From Flavobacterium album (GTDB taxonomy: Bacteria > Bacteroidota > Bacteroidia > Flavobacteriales > Flavobacteriaceae), in the NCBI RefSeq assembly GCF_003096035.1, contig NZ_CP029186.1, positions 3,392,001 through 3,456,000 on the forward strand: a DNA stretch of 64,000 nt. The letters run 5' to 3'. Shown here one piece after another: positions 33,478 to 44,500 of this stretch (the first letter of the stretch is position 1; every line of letters begins with the position of its first letter). The translations under genes were made by a program, and so were the position numbers. The notes beneath the pieces were generated by a model, which ran no database searches, was not told where the DNA came from, and worked only from the letters and a program-made list of their open reading frames with translations.

Positions 33478-35980
33478 AATTATTGCGTTCTTTTTTAGCA
33501 TAATTCCCGTGTGTTGTTTAGCCCAAACGAATAACACAATACCCCTGCGCGCCCTGTTGGAGGAAATATCCAAAACGCATAAGGTAAAATTCAGCATGAT
33601 TGATGAGGACATTGCGATGTACAACTTTGCTCCTCCTGACAAAAAAATAAGCCTTCAGGAAAAACTCGACTATATAGCTGGCAGGACAAGGTTACGCTTT
33701 GAGGCGGCGGGCATCGGTAAATATACCGTTTACAATGACATAAGTCCTGAAAACCCATTGTGTGGCTATCTCATTGACAGCAAAACCGGAAAAGGCATCG
33801 ACGGAGCCCTGATCTACTTTGGAAGTACTACTGTAAGTTCCGGTGCCGATGGCTATTTTAGCATGTCGCTATCTGCCAAAGGAACCATAACTATTTCGCA
33901 CATTGGCTATAGCCAAAAGATAGTAGCGCTTTCGGAATTCTATGTTCCCGGCTGCCTCAACATTACTCTTGAGGAAGAGGTTACGGAACTGAAAGAAGTA
34001 ATTGCCGAACGTTACCTCGCCGCGGGCATATCTCGGAAAGAAAATGGCGAACTCGTAGTAAAGCCACGCAAATTCGGCATTCTGCCCGGCCTTACCGAAC
34101 CGGACGTACTGCAAACCATGCAGCAGCTGCCGGGGGTTATCAGCATTGACGAGACGGTATCCAACATCAATGTGCGCGGCGGCACACATGACCAGAACCT
34201 GTTTTTGTGGAATGGCATCCGCATGTTCCAGACCAGCCATTTTTTTGGGCTGCTCTCGGCCTTCAACCCGTTGCAGGCAACGACTATTTCTATTTTTAAA
34301 AACGGCAGCCCCTCTTATTATGGGGAAAGCGTGTCGTCGGCAGTAGATATTTCTACGCATACTCCAAATCCAGAAAATAAAAATATTGTGGCGGTCGACA
34401 TGATCAATGCTGCCTTCCTGGCCTCGGTAAACCTTACTACAAAGGACTTTTTACAAGTTTCGGGAAGGCGGACGTATTCCGACCTGTGGGCTACTCCTAC
34501 TTTTGGTGAATACCGGAACAGGATATTACAGAATACTACAATTACCAATGTACTGCAGGACCAGCAGGTTAAGGTAGCAAGCGATGAGAAGTTCTATTTT
34601 TACGATCTTTCCCTTTCCTACCGCCACACACTTAACGAAAAGCACGCCTTATTTGTAGACGGTATAGCGATGAGTAATAACCTAGATATTTTCCAGCATA
34701 CCGAAACAGCAGATAAAAACGGGAACCTTTCTCAGGGTACCGTTGGCGGCAGTGCAACCCTGAAGTCAAAATGGGATGAGAACAATACATCGGAAGTGCA
34801 GGTTTATGTATCTTCCCATGACATGGATGCTTCCAATGAGTCTATTGAAAATGAACAGGCCACGCGCCAAAGTAATACGATATTCGATAAGGGCATACGG
34901 CTGAACTATGGGCGGTTGCTTTCGCAAAATCTCCATATCAGCGCAGGTTATCAGTTCAATGAGGTCAGCGTTCGGAATTTTGATGAAGTGAATATCCCGG
35001 CTTTTTCTAAGAACGAAAAGTTGGTTTCCGTTTCACATGCGGTTACAGGGCAGGGAAATTATGCTTCCGCAGACGGCAAGACAAAAATCAGTCTCGGAAT
35101 ACGCGGCAATTATTTCGACAAATACCGCTTGTTCATGGCAGAGCCGCGTGTTGTATTCAGCCGATTGCTTAAAGAAGGCCTTACGCTTGAAGTATCGGCC
35201 GAACGAAAAAGCCAGGCCATTTCACAGGTTATCGACCAGCAGCAGGATTTTCTGGGGATAGAAAAAAGGCGCTGGGTACTTGCGGACGGGAATAACATCC
35301 CTGTCCAGAAAAGCACACAGGCATCTCTGGGACTTACCTATTCAAAAAGAGGATGGCTTGCCACAATAGAAGGGTTTTACAAAAAAGTGGCCGGCATAAC
35401 CAGCGACAGCCAGGATTTCCAGAACCAGTTTGAGTTTGATAACAGCACGGGATCTTACAGGGTCTTAGGCTACGAAGTACTGCTGCAAAAAAAGTTCAGC
35501 CGTTTTTATACCTGGATCTCCTATACCTATAATGATAACCGGTATAAATTTGACAGCTTTGTGCCTCCGGGGTTTGCGAACAACTTTGCCGTTTCGCATG
35601 CGGTTACTTCAGCGGGTATCTATGAATGGGATAACTTCCGTTTTGCATTGGGTACGAAGTGGCGTACCGGCAGCCCGCAAACCGAACCGTTATCATTTTC
35701 CATCGACCCTAATAACCCGGCCAATTCGCAGATCATCTACAAAGCGCCGAACAGTTCCAGGCTTAGTGATAACCTGCAAGTAAATTTATCGGCATCCAAA
35801 ACATGGAGCCTTGGCAAAAAAACGCTTTTCACTGCAAGCTGTTCGGTACTTAACATCCTGGACAGGCACAATGTGATCAGCCGCTATTACCGCATAAACA
35901 AATCAAGTAATGCTGTTGAAAGCGTAAATACCTACGGGCTTGGCAGGACACCCAATCTGAGTGTTAAGCTGGCTTTTTAA
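33464..35980 (+). CDS. TonB-dependent receptor with N-terminal signalling (STN) domain
   Basis: An 838-residue outer-membrane receptor. After a signal peptide (to about residue 21, CCLAQ) comes an STN-like domain (TIPLRALLEEISKTHKVKF ... ISLQEKLDYIAGRT), which in FecA-type systems touches the FecR protein. It is followed by a carboxypeptidase-regulatory-like domain (about 98-175), the plug with MQQLPGVISIDETVSNINVRGG, and the barrel. No SusD-like partner follows. Together with the sigma and FecR genes it should sense and import a ligand that is not identifiable from sequence. Confidence 0.92.
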   Translation: MAKNKIIAFFFSIIPVCCLAQTNNTIPLRALLEEISKTHKVKFSMIDEDIAMYNFAPPDKKISLQEKLDYIAGRTRLRFEAAGIGKYTVYNDISPENPLCGYLIDSKTGKGIDGALIYFGSTTVSSGADGYFSMSLSAKGTITISHIGYSQKIVALSEFYVPGCLNITLEEEVTELKEVIAERYLAAGISRKENGELVVKPRKFGILPGLTEPDVLQTMQQLPGVISIDETVSNINVRGGTHDQNLFLWNGIRMFQTSHFFGLLSAFNPLQATTISIFKNGSPSYYGESVSSAVDISTHTPNPENKNIVAVDMINAAFLASVNLTTKDFLQVSGRRTYSDLWATPTFGEYRNRILQNTTITNVLQDQQVKVASDEKFYFYDLSLSYRHTLNEKHALFVDGIAMSNNLDIFQHTETADKNGNLSQGTVGGSATLKSKWDENNTSEVQVYVSSHDMDASNESIENEQATRQSNTIFDKGIRLNYGRLLSQNLHISAGYQFNEVSVRNFDEVNIPAFSKNEKLVSVSHAVTGQGNYASADGKTKISLGIRGNYFDKYRLFMAEPRVVFSRLLKEGLTLEVSAERKSQAISQVIDQQQDFLGIEKRRWVLADGNNIPVQKSTQASLGLTYSKRGWLATIEGFYKKVAGITSDSQDFQNQFEFDNSTGSYRVLGYEVLLQKKFSRFYTWISYTYNDNRYKFDSFVPPGFANNFAVSHAVTSAGIYEWDNFRFALGTKWRTGSPQTEPLSFSIDPNNPANSQIIYKAPNSSRLSDNLQVNLSASKTWSLGKKTLFTASCSVLNILDRHNVISRYYRINKSSNAVESVNTYGLGRTPNLSVKLAF

Positions 35981-36127
35981 TTGCTTTATCATCTTATCTA
36001 CATATAATACTACGTTAACATAGGCTTTACACGAGGCCAGTACATTTGTTTTAGGATAGTTTTACCTTTTATTTAACTATTCCCGGCTAAATGAATTGTT
36101 ACATTTGGTTTAATCATTTATATAATT

Positions 36128-36322
36128 ATGATCGAGTTAGCCAGGCCACATAGAATTGAAATTCCTGCCGAAAAACCAAAGGCAGCAATTGCATCGCGCG
36201 TTAATTATACTAAAGTTATCTTTAAAATAGCATTGGTTAGTATAGCTTCGTTTTTGGTTATAGGCGCTGTTATCTTCTTTGCCGACATTGCGAATATGCT
36301 CGTACTAACGCATCGCGAATAG
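36128..36322 (+). CDS. Small single-span membrane protein, unknown
   Basis: I do not recognise this 64-residue protein. Residues 30-57 (VIFKIALVSIASFLVIGAVIFFADIANM) form one hydrophobic helix after a basic, proline-containing N-terminus. It stands alone 147 bp downstream of the TonB receptor gene. Coding status is likely but not certain. Confidence 0.55.
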   Translation: MIELARPHRIEIPAEKPKAAIASRVNYTKVIFKIALVSIASFLVIGAVIFFADIANMLVLTHRE

Positions 36323-36640
36323 CCTCTATATATTTTTAAACAAAATATCTTCGCCGATTTAGCGGTTCGACTTAACGCTTTGACTAATCTTATACTTCAG
36401 TTTTAAAGAATCAGAACCTACCCGGACCAAAAAAGGCAACGGCCTTTGCCTGGACAATCTTTGGCCTTATTTTTTAAGAAAATTTTTATCTTAATTTATA
36501 CTATATTGCCGGCTGTTACCCACCACCTTTTGATAAATGAAAGTATCTCAACGCTATTGTTTTGGGCGTGATGAGTCATTGAAGGCGTGGGTAGAGAAAG
36601 GATAGTATAAGAAGTTTGGATCAAAATTTTTGCAGTAACT
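36323..36640. other. Intergenic region with a hairpin, no gene seen
   Basis: This 318-bp AT-rich gap holds a stem AAAGGC/GCCTTT (36432-36447) with a nearby second GGCCTT copy and only very short reading frames. I see no RNA gene signature. Confidence 0.5.
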
Positions 36641-37021
36641 ATGGGGATGTTTGTAATTAGCAAGCGGTATAACGGGGATTATAAATTTACTTTTGCTTCG
36701 CGCAAGGGAAAGACCATTTTCACGAGTATTGCCTGTAAGCAAAAAACGGATTGCGAACGGATGATCGAGGGCATCAGGGAAAATATCGCATCTTTTGCTT
36801 TTACAAAGAACAGGACAGCCGCCGGCAAATATTTTTTCAGGCTGTCGAAAGATGGCCTGGTACTGGCTACCAGCCGGAAATATTCATCGGAATACAGCTT
36901 TTCTAAAGGCATCAACGAGATCCTTAAATATGTCCCTGTTTCGGAAACACTGGATTTTTCTGAAAACGAATTTGTATTCCCCGATGCCGATACGGTTTTT
37001 GAAGAAGCAGAACAGGATTAA
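36641..37021 (+). CDS. DUF1508 (YegP-like) protein
   Basis: A 126-residue soluble protein built from two copies of the roughly 45-residue DUF1508 fold: MFVISKRYNGDYKFTFASRKGKTIFTS and GKYFFRLSKDGLVLATSRKYSSEYSFSKGINEI. The family (YegP in Escherichia coli) has a small alpha/beta fold and no proven function; a stress-related role has been proposed. Stands alone upstream of the sugar-utilisation regulator. A few extra C-terminal acidic residues follow the second repeat. Confidence 0.82.
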   Translation: MGMFVISKRYNGDYKFTFASRKGKTIFTSIACKQKTDCERMIEGIRENIASFAFTKNRTAAGKYFFRLSKDGLVLATSRKYSSEYSFSKGINEILKYVPVSETLDFSENEFVFPDADTVFEEAEQD

Positions 37022-37159
37022 CAGCAATCTTTGCGATTCAGTTAAAAAATCCTCCGTTTTTTAAATTACGTTGTATGATATGCATTTTTTAAATAACATT
37101 TGATTAACTTGGCGTACGTAAGGCTACAGCTTTCCCGGCTAAAGTTAAAAAAACACCCA

Positions 37160-40100
37160 TTGAAACGCAGTATTTTAATTATCAGCTTCTTATTCCTGTT
37201 TATTGCATGCAATAAGAAGGAAGGGGCTGTTGCATTAAATGCTGCACCTGCAAGCCAAAATACTGATGGTAACCATGCGAGGCACACTGCTGCTAACAGG
37301 CCACAGGACCTGAAATATTCCCTGGAGCAGCTGGATAATACCAGGGGATTGTCTAACAGTTCGGTCAACTGCATTTTCCAGGATTCCCAGAACTTGCTTT
37401 GGATAGGGACCTGGGACGGGCTCAACCGGTATGACGGCCATGATTTTAAGATCTTCAGGCCCGAGCCCGACAATAAGAATTCACTCAGCAACCAGGTTAT
37501 CCTTAAAATTGCCGAAGACAATTCGGGAGCAATATGGGTACTTACCATGCATGGCATCAACCGCTACGATAAAAAAACAGATGCTTTCCAACAGTTCTAT
37601 TTTTCTACTGAGAACAAGCCCCCCTCATCGGAATCGCAGTTCAATATGGCGCTTGACAGATCGGGACAGGTATTTTGCGCGGTAAAAGACTGGGGGATCG
37701 GATATTTTGAAGGAAGCGCTTTCCAGCCGTTTCCCGCCAACAGCGTTACTGGTAAAACCGTAAAAAAAATAGAATTTTCGGCAACAGGCGAATTGCTGGT
37801 GCTTTTTGAAGATAATGAGTTGCATGCCTTAACAATAAAAACCCTTGCTAACGGTAAAAAAACGATAGCAAAGTCTGCGCTGGTTGTTGGTAATATACGG
37901 ACTTTTGACGTATTGCCTGATAAAGGCATCTGTACGGTTTCTGTCACTGGCGAGGCTGCCCTGTTTTCACTGGCCGATAAGCAACGCAATATACTTTCCC
38001 AAAAGAACATTATCAACATCATTGGGCATACCCCGGAAGGGCTTGTACTGTCAGGCAAGGCAGGTTATTTTATGATCGATACTGCAGGGAACACCATTAC
38101 CATGCCCTGGTCGAAATACCTGAAAAACCAAAAAATAACAACCCTGATACAGGGAAGCGAGCATGTAATTTGGACAGGCACCGATGGCGACGGGGTATTC
38201 AAGATGTACCCGCTTAAAAAATCGTTCAACCTGGTATCCAAAGCACAGCTGCCGGAGCTCGATGGCGGTATCGTGCGTACCTTCCTGAAAGACGGGGAAA
38301 ATTCTTTTTGGATAGGCACAAAAGGGAAAGGCCTCTTCCGGCTGCCTGCCAATTTTTATGAAAATCCCGATAAGGCGTTGGCTTTCGCGAATTTCAATGA
38401 AGATAACAGCCCTATAAATAATGCAGTATATGCCCTGAGCAAAGGAAATGATAATATTGTATTGATTGGTACAGATGGCGACGGCATAACGGTATATGAT
38501 CTCAATGTATCAAGGCTTATCAGTTGGAAAGACATTTTGGGAAATGAAAAATGCGGGCACTTTAAGTCGGTTTATGCCATCTATCAGGACAACGATGGCT
38601 TTATCTGGCTGGGGACAAACGGCTACGGGATGATACGCTTCAAAATAGAACGGGCGGACGGCAAGTTACAGGTCACTGATTTTAAAAAATACATGGCGGG
38701 TAATGGTGATAGTATGCTGAGCAGCAACATTATATTCTCGATCATTCCCGGAAATGAGGGTCAGCTATGGGTAGGCACGCGGCTAGGCGGCCTCAACCTT
38801 TTTGATAAACGGACTGAGCATTTCCGGACTTACAAAAATGTGCCAAACGATCCTAAAAGCCTTTCCAACAACGACATACTATGCCTGGTTACCGATGCGG
38901 ATAATAAACTGTGGATAGGAACCAGTTTTGGCCTGAACGCATTGGAAGAAATGAAGAGTGACGGCAGCGCAGTATTTAAAAATTTCACCGTTAAAGACGG
39001 ACTGCCCAACAACACCATCCATGGTATCGTGCCGGATAAAAAGTCGAACCTGTGGATAAGCACCAATTTCGGGCTGTCTAACTTTACCATTAACCCGGCG
39101 AAGTTTACCAACTATTCGAAGAACGAAGGCCTGCAAAACAATGAGTTTGCCGATGGAGCCTTTTACAGTGACCCCGAATCAGGACTTATTTTTATGGGTG
39201 GGATAAAGGGATTCAATTATTTCCTGCCGGAAAAGATAAAGGAGTCACCGACCGTACCCGACCTGCTTATTGACAGGATAAGCGGGCAGAACCAGGCTAC
39301 CCCCTACTATCAGGGATTGGTAATTTCGCCTGATTCGAAAACAAATCCGTCAATCGTATTAAATCATAACCAGAATTTTTTCGATATCCATCTTACTGCG
39401 CTAACCTATACGAACAATGAAAAATGCCAGTATGCCTACCAGCTAAGGGGATTTGACAAGAATTGGAATTCTATCGGCAACCGTAAGATCATTTCCTTTA
39501 CGAACGTGCCAAGAGGCAATTATTCGCTATGGGTGAAGTGGTCGAACATTGACGGGGTATGGAGCCGGCCTGTGCACGCCATAGATATCAGGGTAAGGCC
39601 CGTGTGGTGGCAATCAAACCTGGCGACTGCTATCTATCTGGTACTGGGAGCGCTATTCCTCCTATTTGTACGAAGCTACTACCTGAAACGCCAGTCGCTT
39701 CAGCAAAATATCCTTTTCAGGAAAAAGGAAGAAGAATTACATGAAAACAGGCTGTCGTTCTTTACTAATATCGCGCACGAATTCTTAACACCCCTTACGC
39801 TGATCGTGGGGCCTGTACAGAAATTATCGGAAGCCACACACCTTGATGAACGCAACCGTAAGTTTACGCTGATGATACAAAAAAATGTATCGCGGCTGCT
39901 GTTCCTTACCCAGCAATTGCTGGAGTTCCGAAAGGCAGAATATGATTACCTCGAAGTCACGGTAAAGAAATTCGACCTTATAAGCCTAATCGAACAGATC
40001 GCTGAATTGTTTGACGACTGGGCACTGGACAAGAACATCAATTATCAGTTGGAAGTCCCGTCTGAACTGCCGGGCTGGTTTGATAAAGACAAGCTTGAAA

Positions 40101-41356
40101 AAATAGTGTTCAACCTGATGTCCAATGCTTTTAAGTATACGCCCAGGGACGGGTCTATTGCATTGAAATGCAGCATTGAGAAAGGCAGGCTGAACATCAC
40201 GATAACCAATACCGGGGAAGGCATCCCAAAAGAAAAGCTCGAATCGCTGTTTGACCGTTTCTTCCTCTCGGATGCCAACCGGAAGCCCGACCCCGAAATG
40301 TTCAGGACAGGCATTGGCCTTGCGTATATCAAAAGGCTGGTAACGGTGCTGCGCGGTGAGATCCTGGTATCGAGCGTTGCAAATGCCGAAACGGTTTTTA
40401 CTATCCTGATCCCATGCGAAAAAGAAGCATTCAGCGATAAGGAAATAGATACCGAGATAGCGCCGGTGCTGATATCCCACCACCTTAAAAATATCCTTGA
40501 AGACACTACTACAGAGCAATGGAACGTTGTGCCTGATAAGATCTCGGCGGTAGAAAGGGTTGAGGACGACAGGAAAAAGATACTGATTGTTGAGGACGAG
40601 AAGGAGATACAGCTTTACCTGAGGGATTTGCTGGCGCAGAAATATACCATCATAAGCGCCTACAACGGTGTTGAAGCGTTAGAGATGATTGAGGAAGAAA
40701 TTCCCGATATCATCATCAGTGATGTGATGATGCCATTGATGGATGGTGTGGAACTCTGCAAAAGAATAAAAACCGACATCAGGACCTGCCATGTTCCGTT
40801 TATCATGCTTACTGCTAAAAATTCTGTGCTGCACAGGATAGAAGGTTTGGAGAGTGGTGCCAACTCCTATATACCGAAGCCTTTTTACCCCGACCACCTG
40901 CTGGTACGCATCCAGAAGCTGCTTGAGGAAAAAGCGATGATAGTAAAGCATTTTACACAGGATACACTCGTTGAAAACCTTTCGGGGATGCCGATACATA
41001 GTGATGAGAAGGCTTTCATAAAATCGCTGATCGACCTTATCCGTAAAAATATCGATAACGAAAACCTCCAGAGCGCGTTCATAGAAAAGGCCCTTGGGAT
41101 AAGCACATCGCAACTATACCGGAAGACAAAAGAGATTTTTGACCTCTCTCCCGGCGACCTGATACGCACCATACGCCTGAAGCATGCTGCGGAACTTTTG
41201 CGCAAAAACGTTTTGACAGTGTCGGAAATATGCTATAAATCGGGGTTCAATAACCGCTCCTACTTCTACAGGGAGTTTAAAAAGATGTACGATACAACGC
41301 CGAAAAATTACCAGCTTCAGTATAAGGCGCGGAGTGCATCTTTTTCAAATAACTGA
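37160..41356 (+). CDS. Hybrid two-component system regulator (HTCS) of the polysaccharide utilisation locus
   Basis: A roughly 1398-residue one-protein two-component system. In order: membrane-targeting N-terminus, two-component propeller repeats (WIGTWDGLNRYDG, WIGTKGKGLFR, WLGTNGYGMIRF, WVGTRLGGLNLF, WIGTSFGLNAL), Y_Y_Y domain, one transmembrane helix (ATAIYLVLGALFLLFV), HisKA (FFTNIAHEFLTPLTLIVGP), HATPase, receiver (ILIVEDEKEIQLYL, phospho-Asp in IIISDVMMPLMDG) and AraC-type helix-turn-helix (ELLRKNVLTVSEICYKSGF). It senses a sugar in the periplasm and activates the following susC operon. The start is probably TTG at 37160 (MKRSILIISFLFLFIAC), since no ATG fits; a TTG at 37100 is also open. 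The N-terminus ends in a lipobox-like FIAC. Confidence 0.93.
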   Translation: MKRSILIISFLFLFIACNKKEGAVALNAAPASQNTDGNHARHTAANRPQDLKYSLEQLDNTRGLSNSSVNCIFQDSQNLLWIGTWDGLNRYDGHDFKIFRPEPDNKNSLSNQVILKIAEDNSGAIWVLTMHGINRYDKKTDAFQQFYFSTENKPPSSESQFNMALDRSGQVFCAVKDWGIGYFEGSAFQPFPANSVTGKTVKKIEFSATGELLVLFEDNELHALTIKTLANGKKTIAKSALVVGNIRTFDVLPDKGICTVSVTGEAALFSLADKQRNILSQKNIINIIGHTPEGLVLSGKAGYFMIDTAGNTITMPWSKYLKNQKITTLIQGSEHVIWTGTDGDGVFKMYPLKKSFNLVSKAQLPELDGGIVRTFLKDGENSFWIGTKGKGLFRLPANFYENPDKALAFANFNEDNSPINNAVYALSKGNDNIVLIGTDGDGITVYDLNVSRLISWKDILGNEKCGHFKSVYAIYQDNDGFIWLGTNGYGMIRFKIERADGKLQVTDFKKYMAGNGDSMLSSNIIFSIIPGNEGQLWVGTRLGGLNLFDKRTEHFRTYKNVPNDPKSLSNNDILCLVTDADNKLWIGTSFGLNALEEMKSDGSAVFKNFTVKDGLPNNTIHGIVPDKKSNLWISTNFGLSNFTINPAKFTNYSKNEGLQNNEFADGAFYSDPESGLIFMGGIKGFNYFLPEKIKESPTVPDLLIDRISGQNQATPYYQGLVISPDSKTNPSIVLNHNQNFFDIHLTALTYTNNEKCQYAYQLRGFDKNWNSIGNRKIISFTNVPRGNYSLWVKWSNIDGVWSRPVHAIDIRVRPVWWQSNLATAIYLVLGALFLLFVRSYYLKRQSLQQNILFRKKEEELHENRLSFFTNIAHEFLTPLTLIVGPVQKLSEATHLDERNRKFTLMIQKNVSRLLFLTQQLLEFRKAEYDYLEVTVKKFDLISLIEQIAELFDDWALDKNINYQLEVPSELPGWFDKDKLEKIVFNLMSNAFKYTPRDGSIALKCSIEKGRLNITITNTGEGIPKEKLESLFDRFFLSDANRKPDPEMFRTGIGLAYIKRLVTVLRGEILVSSVANAETVFTILIPCEKEAFSDKEIDTEIAPVLISHHLKNILEDTTTEQWNVVPDKISAVERVEDDRKKILIVEDEKEIQLYLRDLLAQKYTIISAYNGVEALEMIEEEIPDIIISDVMMPLMDGVELCKRIKTDIRTCHVPFIMLTAKNSVLHRIEGLESGANSYIPKPFYPDHLLVRIQKLLEEKAMIVKHFTQDTLVENLSGMPIHSDEKAFIKSLIDLIRKNIDNENLQSAFIEKALGISTSQLYRKTKEIFDLSPGDLIRTIRLKHAAELLRKNVLTVSEICYKSGFNNRSYFYREFKKMYDTTPKNYQLQYKARSASFSNN

Positions 41357-41376
41357 CAATCAATATGTTTATAATC

Positions 41377-41407
41377 AGTGTACACTTTTGAAAAAATAGT
41401 GTACACA
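41377..41407 (+). promoter_or_regulatory. Two AGTGTACAC palindromes 21 bp apart, candidate HTCS operator
   Basis: AGTGTACACT at 41377-41386 and AGTGTACACA at 41398-41407 repeat with a 21-bp period, two turns of the helix, 124 bp before susC. AraC-type regulators bind direct repeats on one face of DNA, and the HTCS gene ends just upstream. Confidence 0.7.
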
Positions 41408-41486
41408 CTTTTTTATGCTTAAATTTTACATTTATAACGTTTTCGTAAAATCATTATTACACTTAAACTAACCATTTATTATTAAC

Positions 41487-41534
41487 ATGAGAAAAATTTA
41501 CCAATTATTAACAACTCAACCTTTTTTAATATGA
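41487..41534 (+). CDS. Possible 15-residue leader peptide overlapping susC
   Basis: The frame MRKIYQLLTTQPFLI ends with TGA at 41532-41534, which overlaps the susC ATG at 41531-41533 as ATGA. Translation of the short frame would bring ribosomes to the susC start. Too short to prove by sequence alone; listed because the overlap is exact and the start context is A-rich. Confidence 0.4.
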   Translation: MRKIYQLLTTQPFLI

Positions 41535-44500
41535 ATCGGAAAATTATCTACACTTTGCTCCTTTTATGGACAATGTTATCAGGAGGTGTTATTTATGCGC
41601 AAACGGTTACCGGGACCGTTTCGGATGCGAACGGCCCTTTGCCCGGCGCAGATGTTATTGTTAAAGGTACTACCATAAGCACCATGACGGATATTGATGG
41701 TAAATATACAATCAGCAATATCGGGACAGATGCTGTACTGGTGTTTAATTATGTAGGGTATATCCCGCAGGAAGTTGCCGTGACCGGCGACAGCACCGTG
41801 AACATTACTTTAATGGAGGATACCCAGTCCCTGAACGAGGTAGTGCTTACAGGTTATGTAGGACAGCGGAAAAACTCCATAACCGGTGCCGTAGGACAGG
41901 TAAATGTTGAGAACACCTTAAAAACAAGGGTTCCCGATGTGTCCCAGTCCTTACAGGGGCAGATAGCAGGTGTATTTGTTGCGGCAAGTACCGGTGCTCC
42001 CGGCGATGGCATCAAGATCAGGATACGCGGTGAGGGCACCTTGGGCAACAATGATGTATTATATGTGATCGATGGTGTACCAACACGCGATATTTCATTC
42101 CTTAACGGAAACGACATTCAGTCCATCAACGTCTTGAAGGATGCCGCTGCTGCTGCGATATATGGTTCCAGGGCTGCGGGTGGTGTTTTGGTTATAACAA
42201 CAAAAAAAGGCGTTGAAGGCAAGCCTACACTTGAAGTGAATATGTTTACAGGAGTGCATTTTGCGCAAAACCTCCCTGATATGCTGAACACGGACCAGTA
42301 CCTTACGGTTAAAGACCAGGCATGGCACAATACCCTTGGCAATGCTGCCGGTGCCGAAAGCCCGTATGCTTTTGACAGGAGGACCAGGACCGACCTTGCC
42401 AATACCAACTGGCAGGATGAGCTTTTTACAACAGGTGTTTCTAACAACCTGCATATATCTGCAAGCGGAGCTACAGACAAAGTGAAATACTTTATTTCCG
42501 GCGGTTACTATGGCATGGATGGTATTGTAACGGAAAAGAATGACCGTTTTAAAAGGGTCAACTTCAGGTCGAATGTAAATGCAGCTGTAAGCGATCGTTT
42601 TGATGTAGGCACGAACTTGCAAATGAGCTTTGCCAAGCAGGACAGGTTGTCGTCAAGCGGCGACTCGCCGGGTGTTATCCGCCATGCGCTTATACGTCCG
42701 CCGGTTATTCCTGTATACAAAGACCCGAGCGACCCTACCTGGTCGGCGGCAAATCCTTATACTGACCTTCCGTTTTATGTAGGTCCCGGCGATTACAGCA
42801 GGAACTATGAATACAGCTCTAACCCTTTGGCCATCGTACATTTTACAGATGATATAAGGGAGGTTTTCCAGACTTTTGGCAATGTGTATGCACAATATGC
42901 TTTCCTGGGCGACAAATCGCTTAAATTTAAAAGCAACTTTGGCGCAGACGTAAAATTCCTGCATGGTAAAACTTTTGGCGAGAACTTCGGGGACGCTGAT
43001 ATCACAGACACAGGCAATGTGTACTATGGATTAGGAAGGAACAACAGGCCGAACAGCCTTAATGAAAGCAGGACACAGGATGTGACTTTTACATGGTCTA
43101 ACACGCTTAATTATGTAAAGACATTTAATGGTGTACACGACGTAAACGTACTTTTAGGCCAGGAGTTCATAACTAACAACTCTTCTGCATTAGGTGGTGC
43201 AAGGTCGAATTTTGATAATACTACAGATCCTTTCAGGTACCTCGATTACGGAGGGCTTGGAAGCGCCAATACACCATACCCGTACAGCTCAGGATCAGAA
43301 ACCAGCTGGAGTTTGCTATCCTATTTTGCATCAGGTTCATACGGATATAAGGATAAGTATTTTGCAACAGCAACCATGAGGGCCGATGCTTCTTCAAGGT
43401 TTGGCCCGAACAACAAATGGGGGTATTTCCCTTCTGTCGGCGCTAACTGGATTATTTCTAACGAAAACTTCCTTACCGATGTAAACTGGCTTTCTTACCT
43501 TAGATTAAGGGCAAGCTGGGGCCAGTTAGGAAACCAGGAAATACCTAATAATGCCTATCAGACGTTGATCACTACAACCGGAGGAGTTGTGAATTATACA
43601 CGCTTTGGTAACCCTGACATTAAATGGGAAACTACGACACAAACCAACGTAGGTCTTGATTTTGGGTTCTTTAAAGATAAGCTGACGTTCTCTGCCGATT
43701 ATTTTAACAAAACCACCGATGATATCCTGTTGACCGTACAACTTCCCGCTGTATCTGTAGGGGTTATCGACCGAACTTATGTTAATGCAGGCCAGGTGGA
43801 GAACAAAGGCTTCGAGTTTGGAGTAAAATACCAAAATAACGACCACGACTTCAAATATGGTGTAAATGCCAACCTTTCTACACTTACAAGCAATGTAAAC
43901 CGTCTTCAGCAATTTGTGAAGAATATACAAAATGATTCTGACCACACAAGGATAGAAGCTGGACAGCCGGCATATTCTTACTATGGTTATGTGTTTGACG
44001 GAATTTACCAGAATGCTGCTGAGGTGAGCTCTTACCTATATACCAATGCAAACGGTGCCCAACCGGGTGATATGAAATTCAGGGATCTTAACCACGATGG
44101 GCAGATCAATGCGGATGACCGTACTTTTATCGGTAACCCGAACCCAAAAATGATGTATGGTTTCACGTTTAATGCATCGTACAAGAACTTTGATATCTCG
44201 TTCCTTTTCCAGGGTGTGCAGGGCGTTGACCGTTATAATGACCTGAAGCAGATACTTGATTATGACAGCCGTCCGTTCAACTCTACAACTGCAGTATTGG
44301 GCGCTTGGCATGGTGAAGGTACAAGTAATACGACTCCAAGGGTTACGTTCAATAATAATGGCGGCGGGTTTGTATCAAGCAAATTTGTGGAAGATGCTTC
44401 TTACCTAAGGCTGAAGAACATAGAACTTGGCTATACGCTAAATAATGTGGTACCGGGCATCAGCGGTTTACGTATATATGTTTCGGGGCAGAACCTGCTC

